Program-made: the position numbers and the translations under genes
The notes under the pieces: generated by a model
What the model saw: only the letters and a program-made list of their open reading frames with translations
The model's database searches: none
Told to the model about the DNA's origin: nothing
In this document: positions 15,954-21,590 of the stretch, piece after piece
Layout: every line of letters starts with the position of its first letter
Position numbering within the stretch: position 1 is the stretch's first letter
Virus record (IMG/VR): IMGVR_UViG_3300030060_001229
Coordinates: 393-24,279 of that record
Reading direction: 5' to 3' (one strand)
Length of the DNA: 23,887 bases
DNA from: a virus

Positions 15954-16193
15954 ATGTTTCAAAAAATTGCTAATGTTTTAAGCATTATTTCTTTCTTAAT
16001 GGTAACTTCTGTTATTGGTGGAGGGTACTTTGGTTATAAGTATGTAACTTCAGAGAATTTCAAGAGCCGTTTGATGAAAGAAGTCATGGGTAATGTTTCT
16101 GGACTTATGCCTAAGGTATTAGATCAAGGCTTACCAAAAATGACAGGTCCATCTGTTGGTGTGCCAAAAGGAAAAGATTGGACTAAATTTTAA
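15954..16193 (+). CDS. Small single-span membrane protein
   Basis: 79 residues from the ATG at 15954; in-frame GTG (15900) and ATG (15909) upstream would add 18 or 15 residues. The later ATG gives the more usual form, a short amphipathic start (FQKIANVL) leading into one membrane span (SIISFLMVTSVIGGGYFGYKYV). After it come a basic helix (FKSRLMKEVMG) and a Pro/Gly-rich end (PKMTGPSVGVPKG). From memory it resembles small proteins seen in marine picocyanobacterial phages, of unknown role. The next ATG starts one base after the stop. Confidence 0.65.
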   Translation: MFQKIANVLSIISFLMVTSVIGGGYFGYKYVTSENFKSRLMKEVMGNVSGLMPKVLDQGLPKMTGPSVGVPKGKDWTKF

Positions 16194-16194
16194 A

Positions 16195-16470
16195 ATGATT
16201 TTTCCAACAACTGGTTTCATACAATTTACAAATATAGGTTATTTGCCGACAGACCTTTCTCATTGGCAAGAAAAACACATAGGTAAAGGATATAAATATG
16301 GTGTCTATTTAAATAAAGATCGTAATATTGCTGAGTGTCATATTGCATCGTATAAACGCTGTTCTGAAGATAAGTTAAAAGAGATTTATGAGAATCAAGG
16401 TAAACCTGATTATTATACTTGTAATTCATATCCAAATGCACCATTTATAGTTTTTAAAGCAAAAAATTAA
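16195..16470 (+). CDS. Hypothetical protein, Tyr/Cys-rich
   Basis: 91 residues; the ATG at 16195 was preferred over an in-frame ATG at 16156 because the latter overlaps the upstream gene by 38 bases. The protein is soluble-looking and rich in Tyr, Lys and His, with three cysteines (in AECHIAS, YKRCSED, YYTCNS). No signal peptide, membrane span or known motif is seen. It sits in a tight run of + strand small genes, suggesting one transcript. Confidence 0.6.
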   Translation: MIFPTTGFIQFTNIGYLPTDLSHWQEKHIGKGYKYGVYLNKDRNIAECHIASYKRCSEDKLKEIYENQGKPDYYTCNSYPNAPFIVFKAKN

Positions 16471-16474
16471 AAGC

Positions 16475-17017
16475 ATGAATAACAATATTATTAAAGGAAT
16501 ATCAGTAGGACTTGGTACTATCTTTGTTGCTTCTAATTTTTATACAATTAGCTTATTAAGTAAGAAATCTAATCTACCTATGTTTGATCTACCTGTTAGT
16601 AAATATTCTACATACGAGATTGAAGCTGATATGCAAGGTTATAGAATCAGACATCGTATGCATGATCCAAGGATTATTGCATCTATGGAAACAAGTAAAA
16701 AACCAGCAGGGTTCTTAGGTGCTAGTAAAGCTTTATCTACAAAAGAAACTCAAAAAATAGCTGGAGAAAAAGATATAACCGTTGTAAATAATGGTGAGTT
16801 AACAGCAAAACAAATAGCTTGTATAAAAGAAAGGGCTAAAGGTGAATCTACAGGACAACTTATTGGAACGTCAGTAGCAACAGGAACAGGACTTGCAACC
16901 TCGTTATCTAATGTTCCTATTGTCGGTTGGTTCTTATCTGGTTTTGCTACTAACACAGCAAGAAGAGAAGGTGGTAAATTAGGAAGAAATATGGCCTCTG
17001 ACTTTAACGACTGTTAA
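16475..17017 (+). CDS. Membrane protein with glycine-zipper-like C-terminus
   Basis: 180 residues. An N-terminal membrane segment (IIKGISVGLGTIFVASNFYTISLL) is followed by a soluble middle with YSTYEIEADMQGYRIRHRMHD. The C-terminal third alternates Gly/Ala/Ser/Thr (STGQLIGTSVATGTGLATSL, then a short hydrophobic stretch around VPIVGWFLSGFA) and ends in basic residues. The small-residue helix resembles a glycine zipper, a form used by some pore-forming or membrane-inserting proteins. Similar proteins are, from memory, common but uncharacterised in cyanophages. Role unknown; a virion or host-membrane role is possible. Confidence 0.65.
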   Translation: MNNNIIKGISVGLGTIFVASNFYTISLLSKKSNLPMFDLPVSKYSTYEIEADMQGYRIRHRMHDPRIIASMETSKKPAGFLGASKALSTKETQKIAGEKDITVVNNGELTAKQIACIKERAKGESTGQLIGTSVATGTGLATSLSNVPIVGWFLSGFATNTARREGGKLGRNMASDFNDC

Positions 17018-17019
17018 TT

Positions 17020-17181
17020 ATGGATTGTTACTGGTGTGGTACAGAATTAATAATAGGTGGTGACATTGACATTGAAGATGGGATGGTTGGTTATCCTGAG
17101 TTTTCGGTGATGACTAACTTATCTTGTCCTAAATGCTCATCGGAAGTAGAGGTATTAAAGAAGAGAGATGCCTACGATTAA
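17020..17181 (+). CDS. Small zinc-ribbon protein
   Basis: 53 residues starting at the ATG two bases after the previous stop. CYWCG (residues 3-7) and CPKC (residues 36-39) make a CxxC...CxxC zinc ribbon, and the part between is acidic. Small zinc ribbons of this form are common in cyanophages. It overlaps the next gene by 14 bases, so the two are probably co-translated. Function unknown. Confidence 0.7.
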   Translation: MDCYWCGTELIIGGDIDIEDGMVGYPEFSVMTNLSCPKCSSEVEVLKKRDAYD

Positions 17182-17836
17182 AGTTCCTGAGATAAAGATA
17201 CCAACTGTAGATATTCCTTCTGTACCTTTTGTTAGTGATAATGTTCTTACAGGTTTACAACCTGCCTGTGATCTTGTTAATAGAGATTTAAAGATAACCC
17301 AGAATCCAACTATTGTATTTTATAACCGTAAACAATATGCAACTTGTCCACAGGGGCCGATAACAACTACAACTCCTGTAGAAGAAGATAAAACAAACGC
17401 GCCAAAAGCAGAAAGGCAAAAGTTTAGGTCTATTGCCTATGATCCCAATGACACTATAGAAACCGAAGGTTCTTCTAGATATACAGAAGGTATCCCACTT
17501 AAAGGTGTGTTCATGTCACAGGGAGAAGAAAAGAAAGAAGAACAAGAATTATCACCATGCCCACCAAAAAGTCCTCCATACAGACCTGGGGATTGGAGAA
17601 ATGAGCTTAGATTGGAAAGGCTGGTAAAATATGAGCGTGGGTTATTGGAGGGTTCTTGTGACGCAATCTGGGAAGAAGTACCGTTTGTGGACCAATACAT
17701 CCCAACGGCTAGCGTGGTTGTCTCTACTGCTGTTATTGCTAGTGTGGCTGCGACTACACCTGTTATTCTCCAGCTTGTAAAACCACTAGTAAAAAATGTG
17801 ATCAAAAAGCTGACAAAGAAGAAAGATAAGGTATAA
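17168..17836 (+). CDS. Membrane-anchored protein, uncharacterised cyanophage-type
   Basis: 222 residues. It opens with a Pro/Ile/Val-rich repeat-like stretch (IKVPEIKIPTVDIPSV), then a soluble region with a CPPKSPPYRPGDWRNELRLE block, then EVPFVDQYIPTASVVVSTAV running into one membrane span (about 180-204). The tail is strongly basic (KPLVKNVIKKLTKKKDK), implying a C-terminus inside the cell. The middle and end blocks recall a family of unknown function in Prochlorococcus/Synechococcus phages. It is the last gene of the + strand run; its stop codon lies inside a TATAAT that may start the downstream RNA. Confidence 0.7.
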   Translation: MPTIKVPEIKIPTVDIPSVPFVSDNVLTGLQPACDLVNRDLKITQNPTIVFYNRKQYATCPQGPITTTTPVEEDKTNAPKAERQKFRSIAYDPNDTIETEGSSRYTEGIPLKGVFMSQGEEKKEEQELSPCPPKSPPYRPGDWRNELRLERLVKYERGLLEGSCDAIWEEVPFVDQYIPTASVVVSTAVIASVAATTPVILQLVKPLVKNVIKKLTKKKDKV

Positions 17837-17837
17837 T
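17810..17837 (+). promoter_or_regulatory. Strong sigma70-type promoter before the structured RNA
   Basis: CTGACA (17810-17815), 16 bases, then TATAAT (17832-17837): five of six and six of six consensus bases. It overlaps the end of the upstream gene and no gene follows on this strand, so any product would be the noncoding RNA region starting near 17844. Confidence 0.55.
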
Positions 17838-17858
17838 GAATATTACCCACCTAGGGTA

Positions 17859-17919
17859 AAGATAATTTGTCTGATCACAAGTTATCTTATTTAGACAAGT
17901 AACTACCCGTAGCTTGTCT
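17859..17919 (+). terminator. Two stacked hairpins at the end of the late operon
   Basis: First hairpin: 17859-17870 pairs with 17877-17888 as an unbroken 12-bp stem (one U-G) with a six-base loop. Second hairpin: AGACAAG (17893-17899) pairs with CTTGTCT (17913-17919), followed by ATTTT. The second could be a terminator for the + strand genes. The U-G pair suits an RNA from the + strand. TTGTCT at 17867-17872 can also pair with AGACAA at 17893-17898, so the two hairpins could switch. Confidence 0.55.
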
Positions 17920-17924
17920 ATTTT

Positions 17925-18051
17925 AAGCATTGCATACTTGGTAGCCCCTACTTGAAAAGGTAGATGTGAGCCCAAGACCGATGCTTTTAAACATCGCTTA
18001 CCTGACAGCCTCTACTCCAACGAGTAGGTAGTGAGCCCAGGACCGATGTTT
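17925..18051 (+). ncRNA. Tandem three-stem structured RNA (two related ~63-nt units)
   Basis: Unit 1 (17925-17986) and unit 2 (17989-18051) align with a single one-base gap and each fold into three nested stems. P1: 17925-17932 with 17979-17986, and 17989-17996 with 18044-18051 (8 bp). P2: 17937-17941 with 17972-17976 (5 bp), and 18001-18004 with 18038-18041 (4 bp). P3: 17948-17953 with 17958-17963, and 18012-18017 with 18022-18027 (6 bp). Loops of conserved sequence join them: AGCC on the 5' side, TGAGCCC on the 3' side, GAC before P1. Differences between units keep pairing in all three stems. G-U pairs and a GAAA loop favour the + strand. I do not recognise a known class. Confidence 0.75.
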
Positions 18052-18658
18052 ATTTTATTTTGTGAGCATGAGGTAATACTTGATTTGGAATCGTGGTTAA
18101 TACAACATTACGGCAAGATATAGCGTCATCTCCAACAAACTTAATACCCTCTTTCAACATAGTTGCACATACCTTTAGACGATTAAGGTTTACCTCTAAA
18201 CGTTTAGCCTCCAACATAAACTCCTGTGTTTTTCTATGAGCCTGTGCAGCTTTCAAACATTCTTGATTAAAACTTTTACCTAAAGGAATTTGAAAACTTA
18301 AAGTCGCTCCATAAGATAAGTTATGGTTCGTTTGATCTATTCGTTCCTGTTCTGCGACATATAAAATACTCCCAGGGTTAAGCAACTGACCTGTATCACT
18401 ATCCGTTGTAGTGTCATATATATTGGTTCGTGATTTATTAATTCTGGGAGTATCAAACCCTTCTCCTTTAGTAATAAAAGGAGTGAAAGCCAATGTTGGT
18501 AACTGACATTGTATTCCATTTGAAAATCTATGAGTTGGGAAGTTTCCTTGAATCGTTTGGAAACCCTGGTTGACCACTGTTCCTTGGCTACTTGAGCTTG
18601 GCGAACTTATTGTGGTGTTTGCATATGTAGGACTTGAAAACAATAAAGCTACTGAAAT
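18050..18658 (-). CDS. Exported protein of unknown function (start uncertain)
   Basis: About 202 residues if started at ATT 18658-18656, ten bases inside the end of the upstream gene. Earlier in-frame ATGs (up to 18817) only read the upstream gene out of frame and would bury the hydrophobic segment RHAISVALLFSSPTYA, which looks like a signal peptide with an Ala cleavage site. No ATG, GTG or TTG lies at the right place. The mature part has CQLPTLAFTPF, NPGSILYVAEQ, LSYGATLSFQIPLGKSF, a coiled helix with AKRLEVNLNRLKVC, and an end CRNVVLTTIPNQVLPHAHKIK. It resembles exported proteins of unknown role in marine cyanobacteria and their phages. Last gene of a four-gene operon; its stop overlaps the structured RNA stem. 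Confidence 0.65.
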   Translation of the reverse strand: MSVALLFSSPTYANTTISSPSSSSQGTVVNQGFQTIQGNFPTHRFSNGIQCQLPTLAFTPFITKGEGFDTPRINKSRTNIYDTTTDSDTGQLLNPGSILYVAEQERIDQTNHNLSYGATLSFQIPLGKSFNQECLKAAQAHRKTQEFMLEAKRLEVNLNRLKVCATMLKEGIKFVGDDAISCRNVVLTTIPNQVLPHAHKIK

Positions 18659-19074
18659 AGCGTGACGGAATCTTGCACAGTTTCTATTGTTTGATTTCTG
18701 GTTATTATTGACACTGCGTCTAAACCTGGTGCTAAAAAGTTTTCCATTATTGAGAAGTCTGAAGAATTTGGAACCATTTCCCATTGAGGTTTGGTTGGTA
18801 GATCTGGTGTTACCCATTGAAAACTAACTTTACCTGTACTTTGACTTGTTGTATATGTTGCATCAGGTGATATGACAGAACCATCTTTAACTTGGATATT
18901 TGTACCAGAAACACTATAGCTATAGCCTGTCCTATAGTTTTCAGTGACGATAGTTTCGTTAATTGTACTGATACTTTTACTTGTTGACTGCATTTGATTG
19001 GCAGCAAATCTTGGAGTTGTAGCTTTTGCATCTGAACTATAAAAAGCGATAAACAAAAGCAATAACCATCTCAT
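18649..19074 (-). CDS. Exported protein of unknown function
   Basis: 141 residues with a clear signal peptide (RWLLLLFIAFYSSDAKA, probable cleavage after AKA). The mature part is Ser/Thr-rich and beta-like, with repeated short strands (YRTGYSYSVSGTNIQVKDGS, VSFQWVTPDLP). No cysteines remain after the signal. Its ATG shares one base with the stop of the upstream gene (TAATG) and its own end overlaps the next gene, so all are translationally coupled. No family recognised; the export signal is what the sequence shows. Confidence 0.75.
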   Translation of the reverse strand: MRWLLLLFIAFYSSDAKATTPRFAANQMQSTSKSISTINETIVTENYRTGYSYSVSGTNIQVKDGSVISPDATYTTSQSTGKVSFQWVTPDLPTKPQWEMVPNSSDFSIMENFLAPGLDAVSIITRNQTIETVQDSVTLFQ

Positions 19075-19601
19075 TAATCCAAGCCAAGAGTAATACTGGT
19101 TTGAAGAGTAGCTGTTGTACCAGCACCCATATCAGCCAAGTTAACAGTGAACGCACCACCACTATCCATTGTGATTGCAACAGAACCTGGATCGCCTCCA
19201 GCTATAACCGTATTTTTGCCCAAAAGAGGTAAGGATGGAACAGCACCATTTGTTACTGTGGCAGATAGTAAACTTGGAACGGCATCTGCTGCGATATAGG
19301 ATTCTGATACAGAGAACGCATCGCCTGTGTTCACAATATTGAAGCTAGTATCATAATCAATAGTAGGAACACCACTAGCAATACCATTGTCAGCTAAATC
19401 AAGAGAACCAATTTGACCAGCTACTGTATTTGCTTTAGGAGTTACGTTTGTACCAGCTACACTAATAGATGCTGCAATCCTTTCTGAAGTTGCACTAGCA
19501 CCCAGAGTAGACACTGAAGCTACTGATTGGATCGAATGAGTGATGTCTGCAAAACTAGCTGTTGGAAATGCTAGTAAAAGCAAGGGTAAAAACTTTTTCA
19601 T
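19074..19601 (-). CDS. Exported Ala/Ser/Thr-rich protein
   Basis: 175 residues with a textbook signal peptide (KKFLPLLLLAFPTASFA, cleavage after SFA). The mature chain is small-residue-rich with many Val/Thr/Ser strands (SVASVSTLGASATSERIAAS, GAFTVNLADMGAGTTATLQT) and no cysteine, a composition typical of extracellular beta-structured proteins. ATGA overlap with the upstream membrane protein gene (19598-19601) and one-base overlap with the downstream gene. Function unknown; it may form a complex with its exported neighbours. Confidence 0.78.
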   Translation of the reverse strand: MKKFLPLLLLAFPTASFADITHSIQSVASVSTLGASATSERIAASISVAGTNVTPKANTVAGQIGSLDLADNGIASGVPTIDYDTSFNIVNTGDAFSVSESYIAADAVPSLLSATVTNGAVPSLPLLGKNTVIAGGDPGSVAITMDSGGAFTVNLADMGAGTTATLQTSITLGLD

Positions 19602-20023
19602 TTCTTAGATGAATTAGGGTCAACTTTGATAACGTCAGGTTTTGTTGTGACGATCTCAAGGGGCTGTTTTATTATTATAGTTTGAACGCTACCATTGGAG
19701 TTACCGATTGTACCGTTTTCACCATCTTTCTTTTTTTTCTTAGATCCTTGTGCTGCGTTAACAGACACACCCATCCCGGCAAGAATGTTTCCCAAAAGCC
19801 CGGCAGCAAACGTGCTATCGACACGAGGTTGGTCTGGTATATCTAAACCAAATAATCTGTTAGGGAGTTTTATGTATCCAAGAGATAAGACTACTAAGCA
19901 CCAAGCAAGAATAAAACCTTGAGCAACAGTAGAAATTAAAAACGTAATTTTTTCTTGATAATCAGGTTTGTCATCTTCTGCTGGAATAACCTGTGAAGGA
20001 GTATTTTTCTTTTCTTCTGCCAT
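19598..20023 (-). CDS. Membrane protein, first gene of the exported-protein operon
   Basis: 141 residues. A hydrophilic N-terminus (about 25 residues) is followed by a membrane span (ITFLISTVAQGFILAWCLVVLSLGYI) and a second hydrophobic stretch (FAAGLLGNILAGMGVSVNAA). Then come a Lys5 run, Gly/Asn-rich linker and a Val/Ile/Lys tail. It has no cleavable signal. It leads a run of four overlapping genes and could anchor or help assemble the three exported products. From memory it resembles small membrane proteins of picocyanobacterial phages; role unknown. Confidence 0.72.
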   Translation of the reverse strand: MAEEKKNTPSQVIPAEDDKPDYQEKITFLISTVAQGFILAWCLVVLSLGYIKLPNRLFGLDIPDQPRVDSTFAAGLLGNILAGMGVSVNAAQGSKKKKKDGENGTIGNSNGSVQTIIIKQPLEIVTTKPDVIKVDPNSSKK

Positions 20024-20069
20024 AAATAGTTTTATTAGTCATACTAGACATAATTAAGGATTTAAGCAA
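20024..20069. promoter_or_regulatory. Divergent promoter region between exported-protein operon and + strand small genes
   Basis: Only 46 bases separate the two divergent starts. On the - strand a TAGTAT hexamer with a TTGCTT about 17 bases upstream is a possible promoter; it would overlap the start of the + strand gene. AAGGA upstream of 20070 may be the ribosome site for the + strand gene. Support is weak. Confidence 0.3.
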
Positions 20070-20231
20070 ATGACAGAAGTACAGGCAGCTTTACTAGGAG
20101 CAGCAGCTACCGCATTTGTCATGGTGTTGTCAAACATGAGTAACCGTAGAGAACGTACCATAATAGATATTTACAACAGATTAAACCAGTTATCGCAAGC
20201 GGTTAGCAGATTAGAAGGCCAAAATCGCTAA
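20070..20231 (+). CDS. Small membrane protein with cytoplasmic helix
   Basis: 53 residues: one membrane span right at the N-terminus (AALLGAAATAFVMVLS) followed by a charged helix (RRERTIIDIYNRLNQLSQAVSRLE). This is the form of small phage membrane proteins such as holin-like or spanin-like accessories, but nothing here proves lysis. Start supported by AAGGA about nine bases upstream. Its stop overlaps an ATG of a seven-codon frame (TAATG, 20231) that leads nowhere. Confidence 0.65.
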   Translation: MTEVQAALLGAAATAFVMVLSNMSNRRERTIIDIYNRLNQLSQAVSRLEGQNR

Positions 20232-20267
20232 TGTTTGGTATGTTTGGAACGTAACACATACCTTTTT

Positions 20268-20423
20268 ATGTATAAAATTTTAAAACCAATTTTGATGACG
20301 TTCTTAACAACAACGGCTGTCAAAAAATTAGTTGTGGACTTATTGAAGTCACTTGCTAAACAAACTACAAATAATTTAGACGATAAAGCAGTAGAGATTT
20401 TAGAACAACAACTCTTTCCTTAA
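20268..20423 (+). CDS. Small hydrophobic/amphipathic protein
   Basis: 51 residues from ATG 20268; an in-frame TTG at 20235 would add eleven unlikely residues. The N-terminal half is a hydrophobic helix (KILKPILMTFLTTTAVKKLVV), the rest an amphipathic helix ending in QQLFP. It may associate with the membrane. It is one base apart from the next gene, and together with 20070 and 20425 forms a short + strand cluster between two - strand operons. Confidence 0.6.
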   Translation: MYKILKPILMTFLTTTAVKKLVVDLLKSLAKQTTNNLDDKAVEILEQQLFP

Positions 20424-20424
20424 A

Positions 20425-20700
20425 ATGAAAATTAACAAATTTCTCAACATAGACATTGAACCAGCACCTTTAGAAATGAAGTTAGATGTTGAAATGCGTT
20501 GTAGAGAAATTATGGCAAGTAATGATATTGATACTATAAAAAGATACTGCACTCATCTTGTAAAACATAAGTTAGAACAAGATATCTTTCTTGCTTCAAT
20601 GTTGGGCCGGTTAGTAGAACTTGAAGCTAATCTCGTTGTTAGTCAGGTAAGAAAAGAAAAGAAAACTAATCCTATAAAAAAGTTTTTTCGTATTCCTTAA
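20425..20700 (+). CDS. Hypothetical helical protein
   Basis: 91 residues, ATG one base after the previous stop. It is predicted to be mostly helical and soluble, with EPAPLEMKLDVEMRCREIMAS and DTIKRYCTHLVKHKLEQD, and a basic end (RKEKKTNPIKKFF). From memory, similar proteins occur in marine cyanobacteria next to phage genes. No catalytic motif. Its 3' end overlaps the 3' end of the opposite gene by 29 bases, so the two transcripts would be antisense there. Confidence 0.65.
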   Translation: MKINKFLNIDIEPAPLEMKLDVEMRCREIMASNDIDTIKRYCTHLVKHKLEQDIFLASMLGRLVELEANLVVSQVRKEKKTNPIKKFFRIP

Positions 20701-20947
20701 GTTCTTCATCAGTAAAATCTCGTACCAATAAAGTTCTTATTTTATCTACCTCATAATTAAATTTTAAAATAGATGTTCTTATGTGTTCAGTGACCCATTG
20801 CCCGTCTTTAAAAACAACTTGAGCTTTTTTTCTGTCATTAATAAAAACATAATGATCTTGCCCTTTTAGTTGAACGTCTAATAAATTTTTTTCTAAGTTT
20901 TTACGTCTAATATCTTTAAGTCTTTGTAGTTTTTTAGAGTCACTCAT
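20672..20947 (-). CDS. Hypothetical charged protein
   Basis: 91 residues, very rich in Lys, Asp, Glu and Arg, with a basic N-terminal helix (KKLQRLKDIRRKNLEKNLL), a short beta part (DHYVFINDRKKAQVVFKDGQW) and a C-terminal acidic helix. Overlaps the ribbon-helix-helix-like gene upstream by eight bases, so probably co-expressed with it. No family recognised. Confidence 0.6.
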   Translation of the reverse strand: MSDSKKLQRLKDIRRKNLEKNLLDVQLKGQDHYVFINDRKKAQVVFKDGQWVTEHIRTSILKFNYEVDKIRTLLVRDFTDEELKEYEKTFL

Positions 20948-21239
20948 TTTGTTTTGTGTTTTTTCTTATAGTGTTAAGGATTTTAGATAGTGCCCTACCT
21001 TGTAATCGGTTTTGAACAGCTTGATTCCAATTCTCTTCATCCTTTTGTAGAGCTTTATCGTACTCATTTTTATCAATATTGTCTTGTAAAAATTTGTAAA
21101 CAATGTCTCTAATCCAAGACGTAGGCTTAAGTTTTAGCTGTTCACGAATGTATTTATCAAATAATTCCCCTCTGTTTATATCTATTAAAACATGATAATA
21201 CTTTTTATTACCATGAGGTTTTTTACCAACTTGAGCCAT
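20940..21239 (-). CDS. Ribbon-helix-helix-like small DNA-binding protein (tentative)
   Basis: 99 residues. After a basic start the pattern is a strand (KYYHVLIDIN), a helix (ELFDKYIREQLK), a turn with KPTSWIRD and a second helix (DIVYKFLQDNI). This is the order of a ribbon-helix-helix (CopG/Arc/MetJ-type) domain, in which paired strands read DNA. The C-terminal part is Arg/Lys-rich. It lies just past the box array on the same strand as the primase gene, so it could be a regulator of replication or of its own operon. The fold is inferred from pattern only. Confidence 0.5.
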   Translation of the reverse strand: MAQVGKKPHGNKKYYHVLIDINRGELFDKYIREQLKLKPTSWIRDIVYKFLQDNIDKNEYDKALQKDEENWNQAVQNRLQGRALSKILNTIRKNTKQNE

Positions 21240-21278
21240 GAATATCTTTTTAATTTATATTATCACATTCTCATTGTA

Positions 21279-21365
21279 TTAACTTTTAGTCTCCCAATCC
21301 TTAATTAATCGTTCCAATTCAGCAATCCTTTGTTTTGCAGCTTCGATTCTTTGTTGTGTTGTCAT
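21279..21365 (-). CDS. Very small coiled-coil protein
   Basis: 28 residues starting at ATG 21365 and ending at TAA 21281-21279. The chain (TTQQRIEAAKQRIAELERL then IKDWETKS) is a clean Ala/Leu/Ile heptad helix, which is unlikely by chance in this AT-rich DNA. No good Shine-Dalgarno. Small proteins of this form are seen in marine picocyanobacteria and their phages. It lies between the box array and the ribbon-helix-helix-like gene. Confidence 0.5.
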   Translation of the reverse strand: MTTQQRIEAAKQRIAELERLIKDWETKS

Positions 21366-21420
21366 ACTTTCAGATTCTAATGATGTTAAATAGTATTTTC
21401 TCTGGGGAGAGTGGCTGAAA

Positions 21421-21590
21421 TTGTCTCATTCCTTGTAATCACGCTCCAGAACATTGATTTGGTATGGGACAAGTGGTTGGGACAAGTATAATTGTCTCAC
21501 GATCCAAAAACAATGGGACAATCTATCTTGTCTCACATAGTTGTCCCACCGAAACTAACTGGTATAACTACGATTCTTCCAATGGGACAA
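21421..21590. repeat. Mirror-symmetric array of eight TGRGACAA boxes (candidate origin or operator)
   Basis: Boxes on the + strand: 21465, 21478, 21514, 21583. On the - strand: 21421, 21492, 21528, 21541. Each is TGGGACAA or TGAGACAA. Start-to-start distances are 44, 13, 14, 22, 14, 13, 42 and strand order is - + + - + - - +, so the whole array is its own mirror image about 21506, to within one base. The last box lies inside the primase-helicase gene. Such clusters next to a replication gene are typical of iteron origins or of repressor sites. Confidence 0.8.

Noticed and set aside
17925-18051. tRNA or tRNA-like genes, or a CRISPR array, in the gene-free gap
   Set aside because: No cloverleaf, T-loop or acceptor end is present, and two imperfect units two bases apart do not have repeat-spacer form.
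17925-18051. Known riboswitch classes (glutamine glnA, glycine tandem, SAM-II, cobalamin) or hammerhead/twister ribozymes
   Set aside because: The conserved core bases of those classes are not found in the joints, and no gene lies downstream on the same strand; absence of a match is from memory only.
18659-18817. N-terminal extension of the last exported protein from ATG 18817
   Set aside because: It only reads the coding end of the upstream exported protein in another frame and would place a signal peptide 50 residues inside the protein.
20231-20254. Seven-codon frame MFGMFGT overlapping the stop of the 20070 gene
   Set aside because: Too short to support, and no strong ribosome site; kept only as a note.
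21421-21590. Att site or transposon ends
   Set aside because: No integrase or transposase nearby and the boxes are eight short units, not two terminal repeats.
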